DNA of 64,000 bases, from contig CM054154.1 of the NCBI GenBank assembly GCA_028751875.1, forward strand, positions 52,741,476 through 52,805,475. The letters are read 5' to 3'. The notes under the pieces were generated by a model. The model was not told where the DNA came from and searched no databases. It saw only the letters and a program-made list of their open reading frames with translations. This document shows, piece after piece, positions 34,106-45,048 of the stretch; within the stretch, counting starts at the first letter, position 1, and each line of letters begins with the position of its first letter. Position numbers and translations under genes: made by a program. The stretch comes from Rapana venosa (lineage: Eukaryota > Mollusca > Gastropoda > Neogastropoda > Muricidae).

Positions 34106-34379
34106 CGTTTGATTTTATGTCAATTCACTTAAAGTGATATTAGACGAAGGAAGTGGGGGCATGATGAGATGAAGACTGTAAGAAAAAGAGATGCGTGTTG
34201 GTATTTATGTGCATTAAAAGACTGATTTCAGACAATATACACAATATGCTGCAAAAACATGGCAAACACCCCCCCCCCCCCTCCCCAAACAAACAAAAAC
34301 AGAACAGTCTGTGGATAAAAGAACAGTTTTTTTTATAGTACAGGATTTTCAAAAGCCGCTCTTAGTACAAAGAATGTTC

Positions 34380-34949
34380 TCAAAATCCAGAACAGAACCA
34401 GTATGCTGGGGATAACCAGCCTGTTCTTGTTTCTTTTTTTACATGTTTCCAGCAAACATTTTGAAGCAAAGCATATTCTTCATGAAGAGAAAGAGGAATA
34501 TCTAAAACAGACGAACAGCTAGAATGTTTTTCTGCCTTTTTGGCTGCTTTATCTACCTGTTCATTTAAATAAATACAACAGTGAGATGGAACCCAGCAGA
34601 AAGTAACTTGCGAACCCTTCAGAATTAGAAGGTGCAACAAAAAAATAATTTCAGTTATGAAATTTTGCCTAACTGTCGACATTGAGTTACTAAGAGACGG
34701 CAATGCAGATTTAGAATCATCCCAGAACAAAATCTGTGAAACAGTGTTAGGAAAATCAAGCAGAAAGTACAAAGCCATCACAAAAGCAGTGAGTTCAGCA
34801 GTAAAGATGGAATGATTTTTGCCGATATGATAGGACTTTTCAATCTTCAAAGCTGTAATGATGAATGCTGCCCCTGCTTCCTTATTTTCAAGAAGGGATC
34901 CATCAGTATATATCTTAAGATGAGAAGGCCATGAGTATTCTACGTGCAT
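34380..34949 (-). pseudogene. LINE-I RNase H ORF, largely open
   Basis: This 189-codon minus frame is the best RNase H in the window. It has IYTDGSLLENKEAGAAFII (first Asp), IFTAELTAFVMAL (Glu), ILFWDDSKSAL (second Asp) and VTFCWVPSHCCIYLNEQVDK, where the usual N-E-x-A-D-x-A reads NEQVDKAAK. The preceding linker and the RT are missing or disrupted, so it cannot support transposition alone. Confidence 0.85.
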
Positions 34950-35185
34950 TTTATATAAAAACCAAGAATAAGCCTTTTTAAAAAAGAAAAAAAAGAGAGA
35001 TGGTTGATATCAAAATATGCTTTCTGAAGTTCCTATTTTTGGACAAGGTGTTAAAAGAGGTGTGGAATTTTGCCATTCTATAAGACTGACCCTTGACTCT
35101 TTGAGAAGATCGGAAGTACAAGTGCCAATTGTAACAAAAGAGATATTTTTAGCTCTGTTGAGAAAATCTACGTTAGATCTCATTA

Positions 35186-35186
<1 letters not shown>

Positions 35187-35248
<62 letters not shown>

Positions 35249-35285
35249 GTGTGTGTGTGTGTGTTTGAGGTGTGTATGTATGTGT
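35187..35285. repeat. (GT)n expansion inside LINE-I coding linker
   Basis: About 95 bases of GT with two interruptions lie between two LINE-I coding pieces that are adjacent in copy 1. Confidence 0.92.
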
Positions 35286-35489
35286 GTGTGTAAACAAAAT
35301 ATTTTAGTACAAAGAGGATAAGACTGTTTGTGGGAGAGACAGTTTTGTTCAAGTATTAATTCTACAAGTTCACATATCAAAGCCTTCTTAATAGAAATTT
35401 TTTGTTAATTAATGGAGAACTGAGCTGTGGAATAATAGTACATGCCTTTATTATTTAAAAAAAAGCCAAACAAGATCGATTTTGGTATG

Positions 35490-36955
35490 GAAAAACATAA
35501 CTTGTTTAGCAGATGTATATGTTTATGCTCTTATGAAATTTCGTTTAGTTGTCAAATGCTTCTTATTGAGGTCGGATGTTTCCATGATATACCACAGGAA
35601 GAAAAAAATATGTTCAATTTCATTTTACATCTCTTCACAAAATATATTACACATTTAAAAAAAAAAAAGTAGGGGTGAGGGGGGAGGAGTTCTGGGAGTG
35701 GGGTAGGGGATTAATGCATTAGATTTACACAGAAAAGATTTTTTTAAATGTAAATATACATAATTCTTGAGTACAGAAAAGCAAAAATCCCAATTTCTAA
35801 CAGAATCTAATGAATGAACAATAAAACCAACAAGAGAAAATCTAAACTGCAGAAGGATAATGTCTTTAAAGTCCATAGTAATCATAATAATGAACCAAAT
35901 GGACTTTGCAATAATGATGTGGAAATTTTTTAATACTTCAGTAAAGGATCAATGAATATCGACGATGATGATGAGGTAAGAACAGGTATAATGCATATCA
36001 ATAAATCATCAACAGTTATACTATGTCTACATATGCATGAGACATGTTCAACATATCTTGTCTTAAAACAGTTCAACTGCCATCTACAAGCCAGAGAAAC
36101 AATTTGTTTTACATGATAAAAATCGGTTTCATATAATTATTTTAACAAAACGCTCAAATTTTACAATCTCATCATATACATTTAGACAGCCAAGTCTCTT
36201 TTTTTCACACTGGAATAACTTTTGCTGTGCTTTTTGCACGATTTGATAACGTTGATTCATGTAGTGACAAGTGGAGTTTTCATTTTGCAACGTCTATTGT
36301 TTTCTTCCTTTCTTTTGCTGAAAGGTCAATTTTTTTCATTGTGATATTTTATTTATTTATTTATTCTTTTATATTGAGGATAATGGAATAAGCACTTATA
36401 AGCTTTTTTACAGCCGGTCCCCGTATGTATGCGGTTTTGTAAATTCTGTCATCTGTTCCCACAGGCACACAATGGCCTACTCTTACGAAAAGTGAAACAG
36501 GATTTAACGTGTGTGCAAGATGTTCTGCATGCGTTCGCACACGGGGCCTTGGTTTATAGTCTCGTCTGAAGGACTTTTGGGGAGAGTGGAGTCTGCACTG
36601 ATGTTAACTCCAGGGGAAAATATCCCCCTTGAACGGGAATCGAACCCGGGTTGTCAGATTGCAAGCGCAATGTTCTAACCACTAGGCTATCCCGTCCCCC
36701 AGAGGGAGATGGAGGCCAACAAAATGTTATATTTGTGCCTTTTAAAGTGAGGAGATGAATTGAATGACACATATAAACTACCAGTTTAGATCAAACTTTT
36801 GTTTGCATGTAGCTGATGGCTTGAATTACTGATTTTGAATCAACACAAAAAAATAATTTGAAAAAAAGCTATCAGAAAATCGATTTAAAAATTAAGTGCC
36901 ATTAGTATTGCTACGAGTTCTGCTGTAAAAATTGAAATATTCTTCCCAAGATGAA
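35490..36955 (-). mobile_element. LINE-I copy 3b, RNase H interrupted by SINE-B
   Basis: The minus strand from 36955 reads LGKNISIFTAELVAILMALN and a DSKSVIQAIS-like stretch, then 36772-36700 LKGTNITFCWPPSPS. SINE-B follows. Beyond it (36345-36050) come remnants of the tail such as CKMKTPLVTT and a Cys/His cluster near 36000-36070. The 3' limit is unclear because the UTR is eroded. Only the RNase H half and C-terminus are present. Confidence 0.7.
36348..36697 (-). mobile_element. SINE-B copy 2, full-length tRNA-derived
   Basis: On the minus strand it starts GACGGGATAGCCTAGTGG, with the B box GGTTCGATTCCCG, and ends in (AATA)n after CCTCAATATAAAAG. It splits the CWPPSPS codons of LINE-I copy 3b. 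The tRNA-like head reads toward the SINE body, so it is a SINE and not a tRNA gene. Confidence 0.93.
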
Positions 36956-37835
36956 ATAAACGTTCTCATTTTAAATCTGGTACAATATATCCCGCACCAA
37001 AGAATATGTTCAAAATGCAATATGTCTATTTTAGGGGAGGAGTTTCATTTTATCATGGAATGTTCCCACTTTAAACATTTACAAGATTTTATTCCTCAGC
37101 ATTTTCTTCAACCAATGTCATGTTATAATTTTTGTAGGCTGATAAAATGTCATTGGTATTTTCTTCCTCACATGCACTGAATCTGAGGCGATTACAGCTA
37201 GGTGGAGTCTGCCCTCTCCTGGCTGATTTTTTGGGTCGGGGTTGGCTCCCCCACATGGAACAGGTAGTACTGGTTTACATGGTTACCAGTAGCAAGAGAA
37301 ACCCCCTGACCTGACAACCAAGGAACAGTGCAGGGGAAGAGAAGGCGAGGCAGGCCGAAGAAGAAATGGGCGGACAACATCCCTGAATGGACCGGGAAGA
37401 GCTTCTCCACAACCCAGGCACTTGCCCACAACCACCGCAAATGGATCCAACTGGTACAACGTTCGTCACTGCAGTGCCCCTACGACCCTGGAGGGGTTAT
37501 GGGAGCAGATGACAGATGATAAAATGTTAATCTCGAAAGTTCTCCTGTCTCTCTCAAAATTCATAAGATTTGCAGGTAGTTCTTAAAATTTCACTTGTCT
37601 TTCACAAGTGCAGATTGTGTCTTTTAAAGAAATTTATATAGGCCTACTACAAAAAAGGCTTGAGTCTTTAATACTGTTTGTTTATCATTTTTCGATGAAC
37701 TCTTGTTTTTCAGTTCCTATTAGTATCGGTATTATTTTGGGATGTATTGCGATTAGTTTTTTTTTTTCTCCTGTTGAATTTGTTTGTAATCCCCCATACC
37801 CCAAAAGGCATGAAAGGAATTAAATCTTGAATCGT
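36956..37835 (+). pseudogene. LINE C-terminal zinc-knuckle fragment (+), split by an insertion
   Basis: 36932-37180 reads QYIPHQRICSKCNMSILGEE and FHFIMECSHFKHL, a C-x2-C...H...C cluster at the end of an EN-RT LINE pol. The reading resumes after the insertion at 37528 (LISKVLLSLSKFIRFA). A 3' UTR runs to about 37835 (CATACCCCAAAAGGCATGAA). It is 5'-truncated and faces LINE-I copy 3b. Confidence 0.7.
37151..37516 (+). mobile_element. 366-bp RTE-like derivative with inverted leader, 11-bp TSD
   Basis: It is flanked by TGATAAAATGT at 37140-37150 and 37517-37527. Inside, 37198-37255 is the reverse complement of the RTE-Z leader (about 58005-58072), while 37258-37318 is a direct copy of 57949-58005. 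A C-terminal pol fragment follows (GKRRRGRPKKKWADNIPEWT...GGVMGADDR). All internal pol sequence is missing. The inverted-then-direct leader suggests twin-priming or a rearranged non-autonomous element. Confidence 0.8.
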
Positions 37836-37893
37836 TGTTGTTGTTCTTTCGTTTTAGTGTCTTTTCACTATAACTTATAAGTGATATTAGATG
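37832..37893 (-). mobile_element. LINE-I 3' terminus remnant
   Basis: A (CAA)n tail on the minus strand (37834-37846) and a variant of the family hairpin (37856-37893, with a larger loop) mark a LINE-I end. The following sequence turns into microsatellite, so little of the element is left. Confidence 0.65.
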
Positions 37894-37966
37894 AAAGGAG
37901 ATAGATAGGAAGAAATTGGAAAAGAGGATACGTTTATGTGTGACTGAAAGTTTGTTTTGTCACTAG

Positions 37967-37968
<2 letters not shown>

Positions 37969-38026
<58 letters not shown>

Positions 38027-38271
38027 CAGTGACAGAGAGAGATTAAGAGCGAGAGAGTGTGTGTGTATGTATGTGTGTGTGTCCGTGCGAGTGTGCGCAG
38101 GCATGAGTTCGGTGCGCGTGCGCCTGTGGGGGTGTGTACATGTGCACGCGCGCGCGCGCGTGATTCAGATTCAGATTCAGAATCAGAATATTTTATTGCC
38201 ATTTAAGTCATGTAGACTTATTTGACACAACAAAAACATCAACTATAATTATCTATTTTGGCGTGTGTGTG

Positions 38272-38349
<78 letters not shown>

Positions 38350-38365
38350 GTGTGTGTGTGTACTA
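37969..38365. repeat. (GT)n/(GA)n/(CG)n array with LINE 3' tail
   Basis: (GT)n occupies 37969-38023 and other GT/GA tracts 38045-38160, ending in (CG)n. At 38162-38260 the minus strand reads a LINE 3' end (GGCAATAAAATATTCTGATT with an (ATTCTG)n tail). A second GT/GA/GT array spans 38263-38365. Confidence 0.85.
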
Positions 38366-39132
38366 CGTGTGTGTGCATAACGATATTAATTAAGTAACAT
38401 ATAAAATATCAACGTTAACATTGGAAACAAAATTGCATTAGAAGTTATGGAAAAAATGATCTTCTAAGCAGTCATTATATAAATCTGAGGCGAATACAAT
38501 CTGCATGGTGACTTCGAAAAAAGCTGTTATACCACAATGCAACATAGCCTGTAAAGGAGAGAGAATCAGACAAGTAAACGCCTTTAAATACCTTGGTTGT
38601 ACTATCACCCCGGACGGCAAGTGTGACACAGAAATCAAGAAGAGAATCGGTCAATCTAAGGCAACTTTTAACAACATGAAATGCATTTTTACCAACAGTA
38701 AGATAAGCCTCAAGACAAAGATCCATGTTGTGAGAGCCTACGTATGGTCCATTCTTCTGTACGGATGTGAGTGCTGGACCCTAGCCAAGGACACAGAACA
38801 GCGACTAGAAGCAGTGGAGATGTGGTTCATCCGGAGAATCATGAAAGTCTCATGGACAAAAAGAAAAACAAATGCAGAAGTAATGGAAATGGCTGGATAC
38901 AAGAGATCCCTTCTCAACACCATCAGAGAAAGACAGCTCAAATTTTTCGGCCATATAATCAGGGCTGACGGACTAGAGAAACTGTTATGGAGTGGCAAAA
39001 TATGTGGAAACAAGAGCAGAGGAAGACAACGCACAAAATTCATCATCATCATCATCATCATCAGACCCGTGACCTTGGCGGTCGTGGGGGAGACACGAAA
39101 GACGATGCCGTGGTAAGCCTCCTCCATCCATC

Positions 39133-40826
39133 TCAGTCCTCGGCTCTGCGCAGTAGTGCCGAGTCATTCATCCTGGTCCATTCTCTGATGTTGTCCATCC
39201 ATGACTTGTTCTGTCTTCCCCTCTTTCTGCCACCTTCGAGTGTTCCCTGCAATAATGTTTTTGGCAGAGTGTTGTGGCGGGTGACGTGGCCGAACCATGT
39301 CAGCTTTTTATTCTTGACGATGGTGAGAAGGGGTTCCTGTGGACCTGCCAGCCGTGTTATTTGACTCTTGACAAATTCATTGGTCTTTCGTTCTCTCCAG
39401 GATATGCCCAGTAGTTTTCTATGGCATTTTGTTTCAAATGACTGGATTCGCTTTGCTGTTTCAGCAGTCGATGTCCAGGTTTCACTTCCGTACAGTAGGA
39501 TAGTCTGAATTAGGGCTTTGTAGAGCTTTAGTTTGATTGGGAAACTGATCTCTTTACTTTTCCATATGGTGGTGAGTTTTGTCATGGAAGATGTTGCCAT
39601 GGCTATTCTGACCTTGATTTCTGTCGTCGATCGCCCGTCCTTTATGAGTGTAGCGCCAAGGTATTTAAAAGCGTCTACCTCCTCCAGTTGTTGGCCGTTC
39701 ATGTAAATTTTAGCAGTGGCGTTGCTCGTGCTGTTAACAAGTACTTTACTTTTCTCCGAGCTCACCTCCATCCCATATGCTCCAGCTCTGTTCTCAAGTC
39801 TGGTCGTAAGATCTTGCAGCTCTGTGTTACTTCCGCCCATGAGGTCAATATCATCGGCAAACCGCAAGTTGTTGAGGGGTCTGCCGCCAATGGAGATGGT
39901 AGAGTGGAAGTCATGGAGGGTCTCTCTCATAATGTTTTCCAACAACAGATTAAACAGGACTGGAGGTAACAGGCATCCTTGTCGGACCCCAACTGTGGTT
40001 TTGAAGTAGTCTCCGACCTGATTGTTCAGAAGGACTGCACTGCTTGCGGTGTTGTATAGTGCTTGAATGGTTTGCACTAGTCCTTCTTCAATGCCAAACA
40101 TTCTGAGGACCTGCCACAGGCCTTCGTGCCATACTCTGTCGAAAGCCTTCTTGAAGTCGATGAAGTTGTGGAACAGGTCTCTCTGATGTTGAAGATGTTT
40201 TTCCATCAGGATGTGGCAGTTAAAAATCTGTTCGATTGTGCTCCTGCCTGCCCTGAACCCAGCTTGTTCCTCTGCAAGGTGTTCTTCTGCCTCCTTCTTT
40301 AGTCGATTCAAAATAGCTTTGAGCATGATCTTGCTGGCGTGGCTGATGAGGCTGATTGTTCTATAGTTTTGGCATTGGCGTAATTCCCCTTCTTGGGCAG
40401 GGGTATGATGAGTGATTGCGTCCATCCTGTTGGCCACTGTTTTGTCTCCCAAATCTTCTGACAGATAGCTGTAACATGTGTGATGACTGTTTCGCCACCA
40501 TGTTTGAGCAGCTCTGCTGGTATGTTGTCTGCTCCTGGGGACTTTCCTACTGGTAAGCTGCGGATGGCTTCTTCGACTTCTTCCCTCAGTATAGGTAATG
40601 GCGAGGGTGCTCTTGATGTTGCTGCTTTCTCTTCCATTATGCTCTTGTCAGATTGTATTGGGTAGTTGTACAGTTCTTGACAATACTCAGACCACCTGTT
40701 CAATGCAGCTGAGCTTTCTGTGAGGAGGTTTCCGGAGCTGTCTTCAATGACTGATGATTTGGTTTGAAGTGGTTTTGTGAGTTTCTTCAGGGTGTTGTAT
40801 GCCTTTTTACTGTTGCCCACTTTCAT
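39133..40826 (-). pseudogene. RTE-A reverse transcriptase, almost intact
   Basis: 40826-40308 holds the RT N-terminus (RSLPVGKSPGADNIPAELLK, WTQSLIIPLPKKGN). A frameshift near 40380-40450 joins it to the 439-codon frame 40452-39133: YRTISLISHASKIMLKAILN, EEQAGFRAGRSTIEQIF, FIDFKKAFDRVWHEGLWQVL, VGVRQGCLLPPVLFNLLLEN, LRFADDIDLM (catalytic pair), FKYLGATLIKDG, LLYGSETWTSTAETAKRI and KLTWFGHVTRHNTLPKTLL. Every RT block including the catalytic Asp residues is visible. Its relative intactness suggests a young insertion. Confidence 0.92.
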
Positions 40827-42060
40827 GCTTTTTTTTTCTCGATCTCATCACATTGATCACTGATCCACTTCTCTCTGGCCTTTAACATTGACTTCTTCAC
40901 AAGATTGTTGTCCTCCCGGTATTCTTTAGGGTTGGAAGACCTGGTTGGTTTCAGTGCTCTCCTTGTATCGCAGAGGTCCAAGATGTCATTGGTAGTCCAT
41001 GGCTGGTGTTTATTCCTCTGACGACCGAGAACCTCCTCTGCTGTTTCTCGGACTGCCTCATTAAAGTTGTTGGTGAGGTCATTGATGTCATTGTCCAGGA
41101 GGGTTAATGCCGCAAAGCGTCCGCCAAGCTTAGCTTGGAAGATCTCCTCGACATCTGGATCTTTCAGTTTGTCCACGTCAAATTTGATACGTGGGTTTGC
41201 AGGTTGTTTGTTTTTCTTCAGCAGCACAAGGTCGTGGTCGCTGCCTATCTCAGCTCCAGGGTAGGTTCTTGTTCTGGCTCTGTTGATGCTGGATTTGAAG
41301 CGCCATGGTGTTAAGATAAAATCTATTTGGTTATGGATCTTGCCGTTTGGCGCATGCCAGGTTGTCCTCCTTGACTGCTTGTGGGGATAGAGGGTATTGG
41401 CAATGGTAAGTCTGTGGGTGCAGGCAAACTCCAGCAGACTAGTCCCCTGTCATTGGTCTCTCCTGTTCCAAACTGACCAACTGTTCCGGCCCATTGGTTG
41501 TAAGAGTCAGGACCTACTTTGGCGTTAAAATCCCCTTGGATGATGATGATGTCCTTCTTGGGTATTTTCATAATGGTCTCTTCAAGATCTTCGTAAAATT
41601 CTTCCACTTCTTCATCTGCATGGTCAGATGATGGTGCATAGATTTGTATGATGGTGATGTTCTTGGGCTTGGCCGACACCCGGATGCTGATAATCCTGCT
41701 GGAAGCCGGTGTACAGCTGATAATGCACCCCACTACTTCCTTTCTGACAATACATGCCACTCCATGTTGATGATGTTTCTCTTGGCCACTGTACCAGATC
41801 TGTTGCCTTCTTCAGTCAATGTCTCACCAAATCCTGTCCATCTCACTTCTCCTAGTCCAATAATGTCCCATTTATAGCGGCTAAGCTCATACTCTAGTTC
41901 TTTGATTTTTCCGCACTGGTAGAGTGTACGGACGTTCCATGTACCAATGGTGATCTGCTCTCTAGGGAGCTTAAGTAATGTTTTAACTCCAGTCGCTGAC
42001 TTGTCACTTCCACCCTGGTGTTGATCAATGGAAAGCGCGGTCGTTGGTAACCCGGGCCTC
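40823..42060 (-). pseudogene. RTE-A endonuclease and linker
   Basis: Minus frames: 42131-41733 contains QITIGTWNVRTLYQCGKIKE and DIIGLGEVRWTGFGE (EN N-terminus, Glu of the active site). After a frameshift, 41760-41323 has IIQIYAPSSDHADEE and IIIIQGDFNAKVGPD (Asp-Asn catalytic pair). A further shift gives IDFILTPWRFKS and GSDHDLV (Asp-His). The linker 41227-40823 follows. All EN landmarks are present, but over three frames. Confidence 0.85.
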
Positions 42061-42129
42061 GACCGATCCGGTATCATATTGGCTTTGCAACACAAATGCA
42101 CAAAATTCACAGACAGCTTAAACAAATTC

Positions 42130-42421
42130 AAGGAGGCACCGCGGTCGAGTAGTTTAGGCGGTCAACTCGTGATCCAGAGGTCGCGGGTTCGATCCCCGCT
42201 CGGCTCTGTGTTGTGTCCTTGGGAAAGACACTTTACTCCTATTTTCCTCACTCCACCCAGGTGTACAAGTGGGTACCAGCTCTGCTGGGGAAGTATCTGG
42301 CGACAGACTAGCGTCCTGTCACAGGGGTGGTGAAAAAACCATCAGTTCGCTTAACGCTACAGAAACCGGGATAAGCTCCGGCTCTATGGGCCTTCTGGCT
42401 CGAAAGAACATACTACTACTA
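42130..42421 (+). mobile_element. SINE-A copy 2, tRNA-derived, 13-bp TSD
   Basis: It is flanked by CTTAAACAAATTC at 42117-42129 and 42422-42434. The head has the same A-box-like segment as copy 1 (one changed base) and the B box GGTTCGATCCC. The tail is (ACT)n. It is nearly identical to 20483-20761 over the whole length. Inserted in RTE-B 20 bases from the RTE-A junction. Confidence 0.95.
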
Positions 42422-43544
42422 CTTAAACAAATTCGCAACGAATAAAGAGGGCACCAACAATGAGCTCATGAGAGGGACCGAGAACAGGGAAGAATGGAGA
42501 GCCATGATCGTCGATGTCTGCAGCACCAGACCGGACACTTGAAGAAGAAGAATATAAATCTGAAAATGGGGCTATGTACAAGGGAGTAGCAACTTTAAGC
42601 AAAAGAATCTGGTCAGACATCAGGTTGGTTCTGGGTAGTTTCTTCAGAGTCGGGTCTCTGAAACGTTTCGGAAAAAGCTGGAGCACTTGATGTCAACTGC
42701 ACAAAATATGGCTCAAAGTAAACCTTTGGCCACAAATACACCTTCATTTTTACAATATTTTGTTCTGACAGCGTCAAGTCAAATTCGGCAAATCATACTA
42801 GAAATTGTTCTCGAAAAGAAGGTAGAATGATTTGACATCAGCTGACTTGTAAGCTCTATAAGAGATCCGACTGATTCCCCAGTTCTATACAGAACTGATG
42901 TCACCGTCTTTCAGTAGTCGTGCCCATGACGTCTGTAACAAATGACAAACCCTTTTTACTAAGGACAAATATTTACTATTTGGGAGTTGTTTTTATTCTG
43001 AGCTCCCCGCTTGGCCGATTTGTTGGCTAACTCATTTCCCCACAGGCCACGGTGAGAAGGTACCCAACAAAACTTTGCATCTGTGCCTTTGATTCTGAAA
43101 TAATGAATTAAATGGCTAACTTCATTGATCATGTCAGGGCGCATATCTAAATTAAAAGACTCTAGAACATTTAATACTGGCTTTGAGTCAACGAAAAGAA
43201 CAACTTTGAAAAGGATTTTTGGTTTAACAAAGAGCTTTTAAAATGGCAACAAGTTCAGCAGTAAATACTGACAGTTGTTTACCCCCCAAAATGACTTTCT
43301 CACTTTAAGAGCTGGAATTACAAAGGCAGCACCTACAGATTTATTTTCTGTCACTGATCCGTCTGTATAGATTTGAAAGGAGTCTTTGTAATGATCATAA
43401 ATGTGCTCTTACTGAAGTTATTAAAATATTAACATTTTCACCTTTTTTAATTGTAACGTAGTTGATGTTGAAGAAAAAGAGCTTGACGCACATCTTTGTT
43501 GACCTGGAAAAAGCTTTTGATAGAGTACCCAGAAAGGCAATCCA

Positions 43545-44650
43545 ATGGGCCTTGAGGAAACAAGGTGTACCGAGCACACCATCTCAATGGTTATGACTTT
43601 GTACAAGAACTCCAGATCAAAAGTGAAAACTATAATTGGGACGTCAGAAAGCTTTGAGATAAAAGTAGGAGTGCACCAAGGATCCACATTGAGCCCTCTT
43701 CTCTTTATCCTCGTGATGAATGAAATATCCAAGGAAGTGGAGAGGCCAGAAGAGATATGGGAACTGCTGTATGCTGACGACTTAGTACTGGTAGCTGAGA
43801 ACAGTGATGACGCTACTCAAAGATTTGGCAATTGGAAACAGAGATTAGAATGCAGAGGAATGAAGGTAAATGTTGACAAGACCAAAGCAATGACAGTTGG
43901 AAAAGACCGCAGAACACATAGAGAGCAAGGAAAATACCCGTGTGGTGTCTGCCACAAAGGTGTAAGGAACAATTCGATCAAATGCTCCAAATGTCAATAT
44001 TGGTGTCACAAAAGATGCTCAAAGCTCAAAAGTTTGAAGGAGGACGGAGTATTTGTCTGCCCCAGTTGTATGAATAAGAAGGGTGAAGACAATACTGATG
44101 CAGGAAAGGAGCTAGAATTCGAACAAGGGAAGACAGAAGTGGTAGACGACCTGGGGGAGATGATGAGCTGCGAAGCAAAATCTCAGTTAGCTGTCAGAAC
44201 CAGGATTGCGAGTGCTTGGAAGCAATGGAAAGAATTGGCAAGTCTGCTCGGAAATCAGAAAATCCCACTGGAGAGACGCTGTCTGATATATAAGGCCTGC
44301 ATCAGACCTGTTCTCATGTATGGTTCGAAGACGTGGGTTTTCACAAAATCCATTGAATGTTTGTTGAAGAGCTGTGAAAACCAAATGCTACGCTACATGA
44401 CAAAGATCAAATGGGAAGACAGGATCACGAATGAAGAACTATGGAGAATGTGCAAAGTTGATGATCTGAAGTCTGTAGCTAGTAGCAATAGACTGCGCTG
44501 GTTTGGGCATGTTCAACGGAAAGCAGACCACCACATCATAAAAAGAGCAATGAACTTCGTAGTGGATGGAAAGAGACCAAAGGGAAGACCTAGCAAAACC
44601 TGGGCTGCCTGTATTGCAGATGATCTTAGAGAAAGGGGCATAAATAAGGA
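43545..44650 (+). pseudogene. RTE-P pol with embedded PHD-like finger
   Basis: The frame reads VKTIIGTSESFEIKVGVHQG, STLSPLLFILVMNEISKEVE, LLYADDLVLVAENSDDATQR (catalytic palm). Then at about 43935-44075 it carries a Cys/His array CGVCHKGV...CSKCQYWCHKRCSK...VCPSCM, then ELEFEQGKTEVVDDLGEMMS, PVLMYGSKTWVFTKSIECLL, NRLRWFGHVQRKADHHIIKR and KGRPSKTWAACIADDLRE. It is open from 43545 to 44954 only because SINE-C reads through; the true LINE frame ends at 44650. Compared with copy A, three codons are missing near 44148 (FCYLG to LG). Confidence 0.9.
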
Positions 44651-45048
44651 TGAAACCAGCCACCATGGTGCAATGGTTAGCGCCTTGGGTTATGGATTGG
44701 AAGGTTGCGGGTTCGATTCCCATAAGAGTCATAGGTATTTTTCGGACTCCGGCCGGCTCCTACCCAGAGTGAGTGTGCTGTGGACTCAGTGGGAAAACTG
44801 GGACCACACAGTCGAGCTTCATCCACTTAACGGATGCAAGTTTGAGAGTTGCTCAAATTACCTGACCAACACTGCAGGTGTCTATATCTCTCGGGCCCGG
44901 TTGACACTGGGATATATTAAGATAGTAAGCGTAGAGTACAACCCTGTCAAGTAGTCTCAAAGCATATGCACTTCCACAGAAGCATAATTATGTCATCCTC
45001 ATTGTCAATGATCATCATGCAATTAAAAAAAATATATAAAAAATTGCC
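44651..45048 (+). mobile_element. SINE-C, tRNA-derived
   Basis: The head CACCATGGTGCAATGGTTAG with the B box GGTTCGATTCCC is tRNA-like. The body runs to an A/T-rich tail (AATTAAAAAAAATATATAAA) near 45020-45048. It follows ATAAATAAGGA at 44640-44650, which is probably the left TSD. Only one copy is in the window, so its 3' boundary is uncertain. Confidence 0.75.

Larger units (their letters stand above)
34106..35480 (-). mobile_element. LINE-I copy 3a (RNase H region and 3' end)
   Basis: The minus strand starts in the RT-RNase H linker (SINQKISIKKALICELVELI near 35400-35350). It is interrupted by a (GT)n expansion (35187-35285) and continues RSNVDFLNRAKNISFVTIGT, TSDLLKESRVSLIEWQNSTP, then the RNase H ORF. 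The 3' UTR holds a poly(C) tract (about 34269-34281) and ends in the family hairpin at 34147-34117, beside a (GT)n stretch. The 5' end is truncated. Confidence 0.8.
39043..42097 (-). mobile_element. RTE-A, near-complete RTE-like LINE, 12-bp TSD
   Basis: It is flanked by GCACAAAATTCA at 39031-39042 and 42098-42109. At 3055 bp it is close to the usual RTE length of about 3.2-3.3 kb. The 3' end on the minus strand is a (GAT)n tail, the simple-repeat end typical of RTE. It encodes endonuclease and RT with a few frameshifts. It is inserted in RTE-B in the opposite orientation. Confidence 0.94.
38470..42549 (+). mobile_element. RTE-B, 5'-truncated BovB/RTE-like LINE, hosting two insertions
   Basis: The open frame 38505-39042 encodes the RT C-terminus: NAFKYLGCTITPDGKCDTEI, LLYGCECWTLAKDTEQRLEA, EMWFIRRIMKVSWTKRKTNA, LKFFGHIIRADGLEK, GRQRTKF. 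This signature resembles RTE/BovB pol C-termini. The frame stops at 39042 because RTE-A is inserted. It resumes at 42098-42129 (TDSLNKF) until SINE-A, and ends at 42422-42549 (ELMRGTENREEWRAM...DT, stop). All pieces are in one frame once the insertions are removed. Confidence 0.9.

Noticed and set aside
37969..38160. short regularly spaced repeats resembling an array
   Set aside because: Simple (GT)n, (GA)n and (CG)n tracts without unique spacers; not CRISPR-like.
42120..42421. apparent duplication between 20.5 and 42.1 kb caused by misassembly
   Set aside because: Each copy has its own different 13-bp TSD and target, which argues for two real SINE insertions.
43545..44954. 469-codon single RTE-P protein
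   Set aside because: The last 100 or so codons are SINE-C read-through; the LINE frame ends at 44650.
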